DNA of 64,000 nucleotides from NCBI GenBank assembly GCA_963691815.1, contig OY829657.1:23688288-23752287 (forward strand), given 5' to 3'. The translations under genes and the position numbers were made by a program. The notes beneath the pieces were generated by a model. It was not told where the DNA came from. It saw only the letters and a program-made list of their open reading frames with translations, and did no database searches. Source of the stretch: Echiichthys vipera (lineage: Eukaryota; Chordata; Actinopteri; Perciformes; Trachinidae). Below are positions 63,508 to 64,000 of the stretch, one piece after another. The first letter of the stretch is position 1, and each line of letters starts with the position of its first letter.

Positions 63508-64000
63508 CTTACATGTTTAAGGTGGTAGGTCATGTTTGTCTAACGTTTCTTACATGTTTAAGGTGGTAGGTCATGTTTGTCTAATGTTACTTACATGTTT
63601 AAGGTGGTAGGTCATGTTCGTCTAACGTTACTTACATGTTTAAGGTGGTAGGTCATGTTTGTCTAACGTTACTTACATGTCTTAAGTTGGTAGTTCATGT
63701 TTGTCTAATGTTACTTACATGTTTAAGGTGGTAGATCATGTTCGTCTAACGTTACTTACATGTTTAAGGTGGTAGGTCATGTTTGTCTAATGTTACTTAC
63801 ATGTTTAAGGTGGTAGGTCATGTTCGTCTAACGTTACTTACATGTTTAAGGTGGTAGGTCATGTTCGTCTAATGTTCCTTACATGTTTAAGGTGGTAGGT
63901 CATGTTTGTCTAATGTTACTTACATGTTTAAGGTGGTAGGTCATGTTCGTCTAACGTTTCTTACATGTTTAAGGTGGTAGGTCATGTTCGTCTAATGTTC
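63508..64000. repeat. 41-bp minisatellite, 12 units, open at window end
   Basis: Units start at 63508, 63549, 63590, 63631, 63672, 63714, 63755, 63796, 63837, 63878, 63919 and 63960. Each is about CTTACATGTTTAAGGTGGTA plus GGTCATGTT(T/C)GTCTAA(C/T)GTT(A/T/C). One unit is 42 bases (63672). The minus strand of a unit reads TNMTYHLKHV, the distal part of a BED zinc finger. Confidence 0.95.

Noticed and set aside
63508..64000. Regular repeats that might suggest a CRISPR array
   Set aside because: Units are contiguous without variable spacers, and the host is a vertebrate; it is a minisatellite.

Overview
This window looks like nuclear DNA of a teleost fish, probably a spiny-rayed (percomorph) species. 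That rests on the mix of repeats: long CA/GT microsatellites, hAT, Tc1/IS630-like and Harbinger-like DNA elements, fragments of L1/Tx1-type and CR1/L2/Rex-type LINEs, tRNA-derived SINEs, and dispersed sequences I recall as common in teleosts. Nothing bacterial, viral or organellar was seen. I found no convincing host protein-coding gene in 64 kb. Nearly all long open frames are by-products of simple repeats or of transposon sequence. The best host-gene candidate is one short minus-strand exon-like frame with a signal-peptide look (2864-3049), and it is weak.

Layout. 1-10 kb: microsatellites, pyrimidine tracts, a dispersed repeat interrupted by a LINE tail (4.6-5.3 kb) and a small zinc-finger-like first exon (8.6 kb). 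10.7-14.2 kb: a tRNA-SINE, the 3' part of an L1/Tx1-like LINE, and a broken THAP-type zinc finger carrying an internal 52-bp duplication. 17-26.9 kb: two tRNA-headed, L2-tailed repeats, long CA and TA arrays, and a nested cluster in which a reverse-oriented 'TACTTTTACTT' element is split by other retroelement sequence. 26.9-30.6 kb: apparently unique sequence. 30.6-33.1 kb: two DNA transposons back to back, the second with 20-bp terminal inverted repeats, TA flanks and a spliced but internally deleted transposase gene. 37.36-39.18 kb: a TTAA-bounded palindromic element whose right arm was hit by a 1,114-bp hAT element with a perfect 8-bp target duplication and a BED-finger remnant. 43.9-52 kb: LINE/SINE tails, a minisatellite-cored repeat, a small 3-bp-TSD inverted-repeat element, a Harbinger-like element with a trihelix (Myb/SANT-like) remnant, and another BED-finger remnant. 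52-57.7 kb: apparently unique sequence. 57.7-61 kb: a pyrimidine tract followed by a 2.2-kb GACT tetranucleotide array with an almost identical 1,068-bp tandem segmental duplication that includes a SINE head. 62.6-64 kb: GT and GA repeats, a degenerate minisatellite, and a 41-bp minisatellite that reaches the window end.

The most notable structures are the 41-bp minisatellite, whose unit reads as the distal part of a BED zinc finger on the minus strand; the hAT-in-palindrome nesting, with boundaries resolved to the base; the recent 1,068-bp duplication in the GACT array; and three DNA transposons that keep coding remnants (IS630/Tc1-like transposase, Harbinger trihelix, THAP). Family names come from memory of family features and motif reading. 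No database search was possible.
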